Assembly (NCBI GenBank): GCA_028689055.1
Contig: JAQTWZ010000001.1
Coordinates: 170,786-211,172 of the forward strand
DNA: 40,387 nt
Source of the DNA: Sulfurimonas sp.
GTDB taxonomy: Bacteria > Campylobacterota > Campylobacteria > Campylobacterales > Sulfurimonadaceae
Direction of reading: 5' to 3'
The position numbers and the translations under genes are program-made. Below are positions 14,632 through 22,311 of the stretch, piece by piece; the first letter of the stretch is position 1, and every line of letters starts with the position of its first letter. The notes under the pieces were generated by a model. The model had not been told where the DNA came from, ran no database searches, and was given only the letters and a program-made list of their open reading frames with translations.

Positions 14632-16222
14632 CTCTGCTAGCGCCACCTGAACGGCTTCTTGAGCCTGAAGAAGCGCTGTTACCACGGTATCCACCGCCGC
14701 CTTCACGACTTCCACGCTCACGTGGAGCGCCACCGTCACGGCTTCCACCGCCACTGCTTTTGTTACCACGGTAACCACCACCATCGCGTGAGCTACTTCC
14801 GCCGCTTCTGTTACGACTGCGACCTCTACTATCTCTACTGCCGCCTCTGTTGTTTGCACGCTCAAGGATTGCTTCGATTCTATCAGCTGGAATACCGATG
14901 TTGTTTGGACCTTTGATATCTTGTTTGTCCAGAATCATAGAGATGAGTTTGAACATAATCGTCTCTTCATCTATATCTTCTTTGAGTTTATCAAGAACTT
15001 TGTGCGCCTCATCGTAGATGTGCTGATCTTCGATAACTTTTACCATGTTGTCGATAGTAGATGAGCGAAGGTCGTTTTTACTTGGAACATAGGCATGTGC
15101 CATAGAAGTTCCCACTTTTTGTTTGATACGTTGGAGTTCTTTGAACTCAAGTGGAGTTAAAAGTGTGATCGCTTTACCTTTTGTACCTGCACGTCCTGTT
15201 CTACCGATACGGTGTACATAAGACTCTGGATCAAACGGGATATGGTAGTTAAATACATGAGAGATGTTATCAACATGGATACCACGCGCCGCAACGTCTG
15301 TTGCAACAAGGACTTTTACCGAGTTGCTTTTGAAACCTTTGATAACTGTTTCACGTTGGCGTTGCTCCATATCTCCGTGAAGACCGTTTGCAAGATAGCC
15401 TGCGTTTGAGAGAACATTTGAGAGACGATCAACTTCGCTTTTTGTTCTACAAAATACGATTGATTTCTTAGTGATTTCAGAGTCCATGAGACGGATGATT
15501 GCATCATCTCTTTCAGATTCTTCGATAACATAATAAAGTTGTTCGATATCTGTATTTGTAGTTTCACCTTTTGTGATAGATACAAACTCAGGATTTTGTA
15601 AAATTCTGCTTGCCAAAGTTTTGATTGGCTGTGGCATCGTTGCTGAGAAAAGAAGTGTCTGACGGTTTGTTGGAAGATATGAGAAAATCTCGTTGATATC
15701 ATCCAAAAATCCCATATCAAGCATCTCATCCGCTTCATCAAGAACTACCATACTTGGAGCAAAGTTGTCTATCATGTTTTTCTTGAGGATGTCCAAAAGA
15801 CGACCCGGAGTTGCAACAATGATGTTTGCGCCTCTTTCTACTAAGTCGATTTGACGTTTGTATGAGCTACCGCCATAAATTGTAACTGTTTTGATGCCCA
15901 TATTTCTGCCGTACTTGAAAAGTTCATCAGAAACTTGCGTCGCTAGTTCGCGTGTTGGAGTAATAACTAAAACTTCAACACCGCCTTTGAGGTGCATGTT
16001 GTTGATAGCTGGAAGACCAAACGCAGCAGTTTTACCTGTACCCGTGTGTGCCTGACCGACCATGTCGCGTCCTGCTAAAACAAAAGGGATAGCCTGTGCC
16101 TGAATAGGGCTTGGTACTACAAACCCAGCGTCTTTGATACTACGTAGTATCTCTTTTTTTAGACCTAAGTCATCGAATGTGAGTTCTTCTATAGAAGTGT
16201 TTTGTTGTGCATTTTCTTGCAT
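14621..16222 (-). CDS. DEAD-box ATP-dependent RNA helicase with Arg/Gly-rich tail
   Basis: 533-aa cytosolic RNA helicase, probably for ribosome assembly or RNA decay at low temperature. The Q motif glutamine is in PSPIQAQ (Q41). Then come AHTGTGKT (58-65), PTRELA (89-94), TPGR (138-141), DEAD (162-165), SAT (193-195) and HRIGRTGRAG in the second RecA domain. Residues about 375-450 form a helical linker (QHIYDEAHKVLDKLKEDIDE). The last 75 residues are almost only G, R, S, D, N and Y, with repeated GGYRGN and SRDGG units, an RNA-binding low-complexity tail as in DeaD/CsdA-type proteins. AAAGG precedes the ATG. Confidence 0.95.
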   Translation of the reverse strand: MQENAQQNTSIEELTFDDLGLKKEILRSIKDAGFVVPSPIQAQAIPFVLAGRDMVGQAHTGTGKTAAFGLPAINNMHLKGGVEVLVITPTRELATQVSDELFKYGRNMGIKTVTIYGGSSYKRQIDLVERGANIIVATPGRLLDILKKNMIDNFAPSMVVLDEADEMLDMGFLDDINEIFSYLPTNRQTLLFSATMPQPIKTLASRILQNPEFVSITKGETTNTDIEQLYYVIEESERDDAIIRLMDSEITKKSIVFCRTKSEVDRLSNVLSNAGYLANGLHGDMEQRQRETVIKGFKSNSVKVLVATDVAARGIHVDNISHVFNYHIPFDPESYVHRIGRTGRAGTKGKAITLLTPLEFKELQRIKQKVGTSMAHAYVPSKNDLRSSTIDNMVKVIEDQHIYDEAHKVLDKLKEDIDEETIMFKLISMILDKQDIKGPNNIGIPADRIEAILERANNRGGSRDSRGRSRNRSGGSSSRDGGGYRGNKSSGGGSRDGGAPRERGSREGGGGYRGNSASSGSRSRSGGASRGRD

Positions 16223-16298
16223 CGTAATCCTTTTATTTAAGGAGATGATACAAGATCGCTTTACACACTAAGCATCTTCCCCTCAAAATATTTGCCGA

Positions 16299-16304
16299 AT
16301 TATA
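16299..16304 (-). promoter_or_regulatory. -10 element for the DEAD-box helicase gene
   Basis: On the minus strand GGGTATAATTCGG, the same GGGTATAATT context as the promoter at 4514-4523. It predicts an untranslated leader of about 70 bases before the ATG at 16222. The rest of 16223-16492 is AT-rich spacer with this and the rmuC promoter. Confidence 0.5.
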
Positions 16305-16460
16305 CCCATATTTTTCTAAGGAATAATTAAACTTATGTATATTTTGAATTACTTAAGTTTATAATGCGTCATTAAGACACTTTTGTAGGAGTTAATTATT
16401 TTGTTTATTTCTAAATAAATGTCATTTAGCAATATTTACTTAAGGTCTTTCTCAAAATAG

Positions 16461-16466
16461 TATAAT
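16461..16466 (+). promoter_or_regulatory. -10 element for rmuC
   Basis: TATAAT in AGTATAATC, about 27 bases before the TTG start at 16493. Only a weak -35 (TTTACT, 16435-16440) is visible; T-rich upstream DNA without a clear -35 is usual in this group. Confidence 0.5.
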
Positions 16467-16492
16467 CTACAAATATTATTCAAGGAATTTAT

Positions 16493-17755
16493 TTGCAATT
16501 TGATTTATATCTTTTAAGCACTATCGTTGCGTTTATCATTTTACTTTTTTTGTTTGCATTATTTTTAAAACAAAAAGAAAAAATATCCAATCTCAGTGGA
16601 GAGAATGAGTCGCTCATGAGGTCGATTCAAGAACTTTTAGAAGAAAAAAATGAACTGAAGCTGCGTTTTGCAGTTCTTAATACGCGTTATGAAGAAGAGA
16701 TAAAAAACTCCAGTGAGAAGTTGCAGGTGATGCAAAACGCGAAAGATGAACTCTCCAAAGAGTTCAAACTTCTGGCAAATCAAATATTTGAAGATAAAAC
16801 AAAACAATTTGACCATGCGCATAAAGAGCAGTTTGAGATGCTTCTCAAACCTTTTCGCGAACAAATCACGAACTTTGCTGTGCAATCCAAAGAACAGTTT
16901 ACGTATGAGAGTAAAGAACGCCATCTTCTCAAAGATGAACTTTCGCGTTTAAAAGAGATGAATGAACAACTTTCTCTTGACGCACTCAACCTTACGAAAG
17001 CACTCAAGGGCGAAAACAAAACGCAGGGGAACTGGGGCGAAATCGTTTTGGAGAGAATTTTAGAACAGTCAGGTTTGCGCAAAGGTATCGAATATATCAC
17101 ACAAAATACGCTTCAAAACGCAGAGGGCAAAGTTTATCGTCCTGATGTGATACTCAAAATGCCACATGAGCGCGATATTATCATAGACTCAAAAGTTTCT
17201 CTCAATGCGTATGAGAGATTTATGAGTGAGGAAAATGAAAGCTTAAAAACTATCGCACTCAAAGAACATCTTTTGAGTATTGCGACACACATCAAAGAAC
17301 TCAGCGCCAAAAAATATGAAAAGCTTGACGGGATAAATACTCTTGATTATGTATTACTTTTTATGCCTATAGAGGGTGCGTTTATGTTGGCTCTTCGTGA
17401 AGACGGAGAGTTTTTTAAGCGTGCTTATGAAAATAATATCTTAGTAGTTTCTCCCTCCACCTTACTGGTAACCCTGCGTACGATAGAACATATCTGGCGT
17501 ACACAAAGACAAGAAGAACATGCCCAAAAAATAGCTCAAGAAGCAGAAGCGATGTATGAAAAACTGGTGGGTTTTGTGCAAGAGATGCAAAATATCGGCT
17601 CCTATTTACAAAAAGCACAAGGTGCTCATGAGAGCGCAATGAAGCGCTTAAACTCTGGACGCGGCAATATCATAAAACGGGCAGAAAATATGAAAGAGCT
17701 AGGACTGAAACCAAAAAAAGAGCTGCCGATTACTTCCCAAGATGAGGAAAATTAA
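16493..17755 (+). CDS. rmuC: DNA recombination protein RmuC
   Basis: 420-aa protein thought to limit DNA inversion events between short inverted repeats. Residues 5-25 are a membrane anchor (LYLLSTIVAFIILLFLFALF). Residues about 28-165 form a long coiled coil (KEKISNLSGENESLMRSIQE onward). The RmuC nuclease-like core follows, with QGNWGEIVLERILEQSGLRK and RPDVILKMPHERDIIIDSKV, whose RPD and DSK residues resemble a PD-(D/E)xK site. SPSTLLVTLRTIEHIWRTQR is the conserved C-terminal block. The TTG start is supported by AAGGA six bases upstream. It runs into the sensor kinase gene without a gap. Confidence 0.93.
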   Translation: MQFDLYLLSTIVAFIILLFLFALFLKQKEKISNLSGENESLMRSIQELLEEKNELKLRFAVLNTRYEEEIKNSSEKLQVMQNAKDELSKEFKLLANQIFEDKTKQFDHAHKEQFEMLLKPFREQITNFAVQSKEQFTYESKERHLLKDELSRLKEMNEQLSLDALNLTKALKGENKTQGNWGEIVLERILEQSGLRKGIEYITQNTLQNAEGKVYRPDVILKMPHERDIIIDSKVSLNAYERFMSEENESLKTIALKEHLLSIATHIKELSAKKYEKLDGINTLDYVLLFMPIEGAFMLALREDGEFFKRAYENNILVVSPSTLLVTLRTIEHIWRTQRQEEHAQKIAQEAEAMYEKLVGFVQEMQNIGSYLQKAQGAHESAMKRLNSGRGNIIKRAENMKELGLKPKKELPITSQDEEN

Positions 17756-17756
17756 G

Positions 17757-19610
17757 ATGAAAGAGAACAGACTTATCCCTTATCTGATTGTTTTTATACC
17801 CCTTGCGCTTGTTTTGCTTGCGAGTTTTTTTATAGGTTCTTTTTATCTTGAAAAAGTGGCAAAACATTTTAATTTCACAAAAGAACAAGCTCTCAAAGAG
17901 CACCTTGATGCTAAAAGGGCAAAGAGTCTTATGTGGACAAAACAGCTGGATCTTTTATTTGATTATAGGTATAAAAGTATTGAGGAGGAGATAAACCAAG
18001 AACTTTTAGCGCGAGTGAATCTGGCATCAAGAAATATAAAACAGATTCACGAAAAGTATAAAAATAAAAAATCCTTTGCAGAGATACAAAGCAGAATCAT
18101 CGATACTTTGGGAAATATTACAGATAGTGAAGGGCGGGAATATATATTTGCAACAGACTATAACGGAAACTCTTTGTTGCTTGGAAGTCAAAAAAGAGAT
18201 AAAAAATATTTAGTTGATTATATGGATGCGGATGCGCGTTCTATTATTCTTGAAGAGTTGCATCTAGCACGTAAAAAAGGCGAGGCTATTTTGCACTCCC
18301 GGGATGCTCAGACGCTTGAGAGTGAGCTTATTTTGGTGAGAAATCTTGAAGCCTATCGACTTATCTATGGTACAAGCATACGACCTGTGGACAAACAGCG
18401 TGAGCTTAAGAGTTCTTTACTTGAGATGGTGCAAAGCATTCCGGTTGACAAAGGTGATTTTATCGCTATCTTTGATGCTAAGACAGATCTGTATGTCTCA
18501 TCCGTGGGTGACAAAAGATTAAGCAAAAGCGAAATCGCTACGATAAAAGAGAATCTCCAACAAGTGCCTCAGTGGCATGAGCGTGTGATTGAGGGGTATC
18601 AATATTATACGACTTATTCAAAAGATCTCGATTGGTATCTGGTGTATGGTTTTGATACCTTTGCCATGAGCTCACAAGAGTTACAAAAACAAAAAAAATT
18701 GGAAAAAGTTTTGGATGAAGAGTTTGACCTTATCATCAAAATATCTGCGTTAATCGTCATCTTTGTTATGACTCTTTCTCTTTTGCTTTCAAGAAAAATC
18801 AATAAGATTTTTAATCATTATCAAAATGAAGTCGAAAAAAGAAGAGCAGAGCTTCAAGAACTCAACAAATCCCTTGAAGAGAGGGTCGCAAATGAGATAC
18901 ACGCGCACAGGCAAAAAGACAAAATGCTGATACAGCAGTCGAAAATGGCGGAAATGGGAGATATGATGAGTATGATTGCCCATCAGTGGAGACAGCCGCT
19001 CAATCAAATATCCTATGTATTTATGAATATCGACTCAGCCTATGAATACAAAGAGTTAAGCAAAGAATATTTGGAACTCAAAATAAAAGAAGGGAATGAA
19101 CAGCTTGAATTTATGTCGGCTACGATTGATGATTTTAGAAATTATTTCAGACCTGATAAAGAAAAAGAAGCGATTTATGTTTCGGATGTCGTGAAAAAAA
19201 GTATCGCACTGATGCAAAACTCACTTGACATGAGCGGGATAGAGATAGAGCAGATATCCCAAGGAAACGAGGTAAGTACACTCTATAAAAATGAATTTAT
19301 GCAGGTGCTTCTTAATCTTATCAAAAACGCAAAAGATGCTCTTTTAGATAATAAAACGCAAAATCCAAAGATAGTGATACAATCAAAAATGACAAAAGAG
19401 AGTTTTGAAGTTCTAGTATGCGACAACGGCGGCGGCATTAATGAGGCTATTTTAGAAAAGATTTTCGATCCTTATTTTTCTACAAAAGATAAAAAACAAG
19501 GTACAGGCTTGGGTCTTTATATGTCTAAGATGATTATTGATGAACATTTGGGAGGTAAGCTCAGTGTTTACAACACAAAACATGGTGCTTGCTTTAAGAT
19601 AGAAATCTAA
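17757..19610 (+). CDS. Membrane sensor histidine kinase with periplasmic cache-like domain
   Basis: 617 aa from the ATG at 17757, preferred because GAGGAAA (17744-17750) is well spaced; an ATG at 17742 inside rmuC is in frame but lacks a site. Transmembrane helix 1 is about 7-30 and helix 2 about 322-345. The 290-residue periplasmic part between them has cache-like blocks (GDFIAIFDAKTDLYVSSVGD, WHERVIEGYQYYTTYSKDLD). A coiled linker leads to the H-box MAEMGDMMSMIAHQWRQPLN with phospho-accepting H409, then N-box NLIKNAKDAL, DNGGGI and GTGLGLYMSK. The likely partner is the regulator at 25363-26049 across the efflux operon. The cache pattern suggests a small soluble ligand or metal. Confidence 0.92.
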   Translation: MKENRLIPYLIVFIPLALVLLASFFIGSFYLEKVAKHFNFTKEQALKEHLDAKRAKSLMWTKQLDLLFDYRYKSIEEEINQELLARVNLASRNIKQIHEKYKNKKSFAEIQSRIIDTLGNITDSEGREYIFATDYNGNSLLLGSQKRDKKYLVDYMDADARSIILEELHLARKKGEAILHSRDAQTLESELILVRNLEAYRLIYGTSIRPVDKQRELKSSLLEMVQSIPVDKGDFIAIFDAKTDLYVSSVGDKRLSKSEIATIKENLQQVPQWHERVIEGYQYYTTYSKDLDWYLVYGFDTFAMSSQELQKQKKLEKVLDEEFDLIIKISALIVIFVMTLSLLLSRKINKIFNHYQNEVEKRRAELQELNKSLEERVANEIHAHRQKDKMLIQQSKMAEMGDMMSMIAHQWRQPLNQISYVFMNIDSAYEYKELSKEYLELKIKEGNEQLEFMSATIDDFRNYFRPDKEKEAIYVSDVVKKSIALMQNSLDMSGIEIEQISQGNEVSTLYKNEFMQVLLNLIKNAKDALLDNKTQNPKIVIQSKMTKESFEVLVCDNGGGINEAILEKIFDPYFSTKDKKQGTGLGLYMSKMIIDEHLGGKLSVYNTKHGACFKIEI

Positions 19611-19628
19611 TTTTTTATTTTTATCTTT

Positions 19629-19643
19629 GGATAATCATTATTT
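19629..19643. promoter_or_regulatory. Fur-box-like dyad upstream of the efflux gene cluster
   Basis: GGATAATCATTATTT matches TGATAATnATTATCA at 11 of 14 defined positions, with a perfect ATAAT-C-ATTAT core. It ends four bases before the -10 element of the next gene, where a repressor would block polymerase. Base composition is AT-rich, so chance is possible. Confidence 0.4.
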
Positions 19644-19646
19644 TAT

Positions 19647-19652
19647 TATAAT
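19647..19652 (+). promoter_or_regulatory. -10 element placed for a nearly leaderless transcript
   Basis: TATAAT ends eight bases before the ATG at 19661, and there is no ribosome site in TTCGCCAC between them. Transcription should begin within a base or two of the start codon. Confidence 0.55.
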
Positions 19653-19660
19653 TTCGCCAC

Positions 19661-19966
19661 ATGAAAAAATATAGGACACTTATCATATCGGCGCTATTGT
19701 TTGCGTTTACTTTTTTTACATTTCATGATTATGTTTTGGAGTCGATTGATAATGACACACAATATGAGTTGTGTTATCTTGAAAATGATAAAACATCTCT
19801 GGATACGGCTTCAAAAGTTCATGACACGCTGCATACAGCCTTAGAGATTCCTCTCCAAACTCTTCCTAGCATCATGCTGAGTGTTGCAACTTCCAAACCT
19901 TTACTTCTAAAAACACGATTTTTATCTCATATAAGTATCGTTCCACAAAGACCACCGCTAGTCTAA
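19661..19966 (+). CDS. Small membrane-anchored/exported hypothetical protein ahead of the efflux operon
   Basis: 101 aa with an N-terminal hydrophobic segment (MKKYRTLIISALLFAFTFFT) that could be a signal peptide or anchor. The rest is polar, with a single cysteine in YELCYLENDK and a C-terminal IVPQRPPLV. It sits 97 bp upstream of the TolC-type gene and is likely the first gene of the efflux transcript. Short exported ORFs ahead of heavy-metal RND operons are common, but I do not recognise a named family. The start has a promoter immediately upstream and no ribosome site. Confidence 0.6.
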   Translation: MKKYRTLIISALLFAFTFFTFHDYVLESIDNDTQYELCYLENDKTSLDTASKVHDTLHTALEIPLQTLPSIMLSVATSKPLLLKTRFLSHISIVPQRPPLV

Positions 19967-20063
19967 CTTTTTACTGAATAATTTTCTTGCGTAACCTAGA
20001 TCCTGAATCGATTTATATGGTTTCACAAGAGCTCTTATACAAAAAATTATAAAAAGGCTGATT

Positions 20064-21263
20064 ATGATACAAAAAATATCTTTATTTCTTTTCGTTGCAC
20101 TCTCTGCTCATGCGTACAATCTCTCAGAGATTTTAGACGCGACAAAACGCAGTCATAGTGCCAATACTATCAAAGAACTCGCATCTTCAAAGATCGCGGA
20201 TGAAGCACTGACAAACAGTTACGAAGCGCCAAAACTTGGTCTCAGTAGTGCTCATGCAAGAAATCCTGTAGAAAATGGCATGGAATACGGCGTTTCATTT
20301 TCACAAAATATTGCCAAACCTTTTGCCTCAGAGTACAAAGAAAACGCAAGTAAATATGCCATCAAAGCGATAGAACAAAAAACGCAACATGAGCTGCATA
20401 TCTTGGGTCTTGAAGTAACATCTCGCTACCACAATGCCTGTGTTGCCAAAGAGATGAGTTCCCTTGCACAGGTGTTGTTTGATGAACAAAACAAACGTGT
20501 CGGGCAACTTCAAAGTGCGTATGAACTAGGTGAAATATCAAAACAAAACCTCCTTTTTCATAAGCTTGATCTCTCCAAACTCACTCAAAAACTCAACTTT
20601 TATAAACGCAGTGAAATAGCAAAACGCTCTTATCTCAATGAAAGTGTTGATAATCTTACAATAGAAACCCTCGCGTGTGATGATCTCGTGGGTATAAAAA
20701 AAGATGTCAAACTTGGAAATATAGATGAACACGGTGAGATGCAGGAGATGGCATCTATGCAAAACGCAACAGATGCGCTTTTGTCTGCGCAGCAAACTCC
20801 GCTGAGTTCACTTGGATATGATCTGATGTATCACAAAGAGCTTGACACTACGCGTTATACTTTTGGGGTAAATATTCCTTTGGATTTTATGACTTCAGAA
20901 CAAGAACTTCATAGAACAAAATATCTCTCACTCTCAAGTGCATTGCAGGAACAAAAAGCGGCAATGTATCAGCAGATTCAGCAAAAATCGTATTCAAAAC
21001 AACTCAAAATAGAGACGCTTTTTGATGAATATATGCTTTACAAAGAGGAGATAGTGCCGATGAGTCTGGAACTCAAAGAACTCTCAAAACTTGCACAAAA
21101 ATCAGGTGAGGGCACGCTTATGGAACATCTTGACAGTTCTCGTTCCTATACGCAAAATGTCCTTGAAATGTTAGAGATCAAACAAAAATATTATGGCGAG
21201 CTATTTGAGCTTTATAAAACAGCAGATTTAAGTATAGGAGAAAATTGTGCGACTATTGATTAA
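20064..21263 (+). CDS. TolC/CusC-type outer-membrane efflux channel
   Basis: 399 aa. Signal peptide 1-17 (MIQKISLFLFVALSAHA). The rest is long helices with the outer membrane efflux protein repeat pattern (EVTSRYHNACVAKEMSSLAQ, QLQSAYELGEISKQNLLFHK; LKELSKLAQKSGEGTLMEHL in the second half). It would form the trimeric channel of a tripartite pump. It is compact compared with about 460 aa for CusC. AAAAAGG precedes the ATG. It overlaps the adaptor gene by 17 bp, and the three pump genes form a tight operon. Confidence 0.88.
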   Translation: MIQKISLFLFVALSAHAYNLSEILDATKRSHSANTIKELASSKIADEALTNSYEAPKLGLSSAHARNPVENGMEYGVSFSQNIAKPFASEYKENASKYAIKAIEQKTQHELHILGLEVTSRYHNACVAKEMSSLAQVLFDEQNKRVGQLQSAYELGEISKQNLLFHKLDLSKLTQKLNFYKRSEIAKRSYLNESVDNLTIETLACDDLVGIKKDVKLGNIDEHGEMQEMASMQNATDALLSAQQTPLSSLGYDLMYHKELDTTRYTFGVNIPLDFMTSEQELHRTKYLSLSSALQEQKAAMYQQIQQKSYSKQLKIETLFDEYMLYKEEIVPMSLELKELSKLAQKSGEGTLMEHLDSSRSYTQNVLEMLEIKQKYYGELFELYKTADLSIGENCATID

Positions 21264-22311
21264 TTTATTATTGGCGGGTGCGACTGCGTTTGCCTCACAA
21301 AACATAGAAATTTCACCAAAACAGCAGAGTGACCTTGGTATCAAAGTACAGGAGATTACGGTTGTAGATAAGGTTGAATATGGACCATTTAACGCATTGG
21401 CGGTTTTGGATAGAAAAGATATCCTCTCTCTTGGCGCAAATGTGGATGCCGTAGTCAAAGAGATCCATGTGGGTAAATTTGCTTCTGTTAAAAAGGGCGA
21501 AAAACTTATCACTCTCAAAAGTAATGCCTTGTTGGAAATACAACGAGAGTATATAGATGCGCTTATCCAAAACCAAAATAGCGTGAAAGATGATGAGAGA
21601 AATACCAAACTTGAAAAAGAAGGTATCATCTCCAAAAAAATATTTTTAGTCTCCCAGCAGTTGCGTCGCAGCTCAGATCTGAGAGTAGAACTGAGCGCAT
21701 CGCAGCTGCTTGCAAACGGTTTTACTAAATCTATGTTGCAAAAACTCTCCCAAACGCATAAACCGATCGAAGAAGTGACACTATACAGCACTATGAATGC
21801 AACGGTTTCTGAGATCAATGTCAATAGCGGCGAATATGTTCAAGCAGATAAAAACCTGATGCTTCTTTATGGCGATGGAGCAAGATATCTTGAACTGGAT
21901 GTCCCTGTAGATGTAGCGCAAAACCTTGTTTTGGGTGATACTGTAGTCTTTGCGTCCAAAGAGGCAACTATCGTTGCTATCTCAAATATAGCCGATCCAA
22001 AAAATCAAAGCGTAAAAGTCCGTGCGCGTATAGAAGATAAAAATGGTGTTTTTATAAACAAAGTCTATAGTGCAGATATCTTCAAAAATGTACCTGCTGC
22101 GTTTAAAGTCAAAAAAAGTTCTCTGGTTTTGAGTGAAAACAAACCGTATATATTTAAACAAACGCCGAGTGGGTTTGAGGTGCTTCCTGTCACTATCATC
22201 AGCGAAAGAGAACAGTGTTATATCATAAACGCAGACCTTCATGCAGGTGAGAGTGTCGCTGCGACTTCTACGGCGGCACTTTTGAGTGCTATGGAGGCTT
22301 TAGATGAGTGA
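21247..22311 (+). CDS. CusB-type periplasmic adaptor (membrane fusion protein)
   Basis: 354 aa. Starts GTG at 21247 with AGGAG six to ten bases upstream, inside the end of the channel gene. Signal peptide 1-16 (MRLLINLLLAGATAFA). LGANVDAVVKEIHVGKFASV and VKKGEKLITLKS form the first lipoyl half, a helical hairpin follows (about 95-155), and ATVSEINVNSGEYVQADKNL is the second lipoyl half. The beta-barrel and membrane-proximal parts complete the family layout. No methionine- or histidine-rich N-terminal metal-binding tail is visible, so the metal cannot be read from this subunit. It overlaps the pump gene by eight bases. Confidence 0.9.
   Translation: MRLLINLLLAGATAFASQNIEISPKQQSDLGIKVQEITVVDKVEYGPFNALAVLDRKDILSLGANVDAVVKEIHVGKFASVKKGEKLITLKSNALLEIQREYIDALIQNQNSVKDDERNTKLEKEGIISKKIFLVSQQLRRSSDLRVELSASQLLANGFTKSMLQKLSQTHKPIEEVTLYSTMNATVSEINVNSGEYVQADKNLMLLYGDGARYLELDVPVDVAQNLVLGDTVVFASKEATIVAISNIADPKNQSVKVRARIEDKNGVFINKVYSADIFKNVPAAFKVKKSSLVLSENKPYIFKQTPSGFEVLPVTIISEREQCYIINADLHAGESVAATSTAALLSAMEALDE

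Noticed and set aside
14608-14916. Val/Ala-rich and His/Arg-rich open frames on both strands over the helicase tail
   Set aside because: They are frame shadows of the repetitive GGC/CGT/TCA codons of the Arg/Gly tail; no ribosome site and biased composition.
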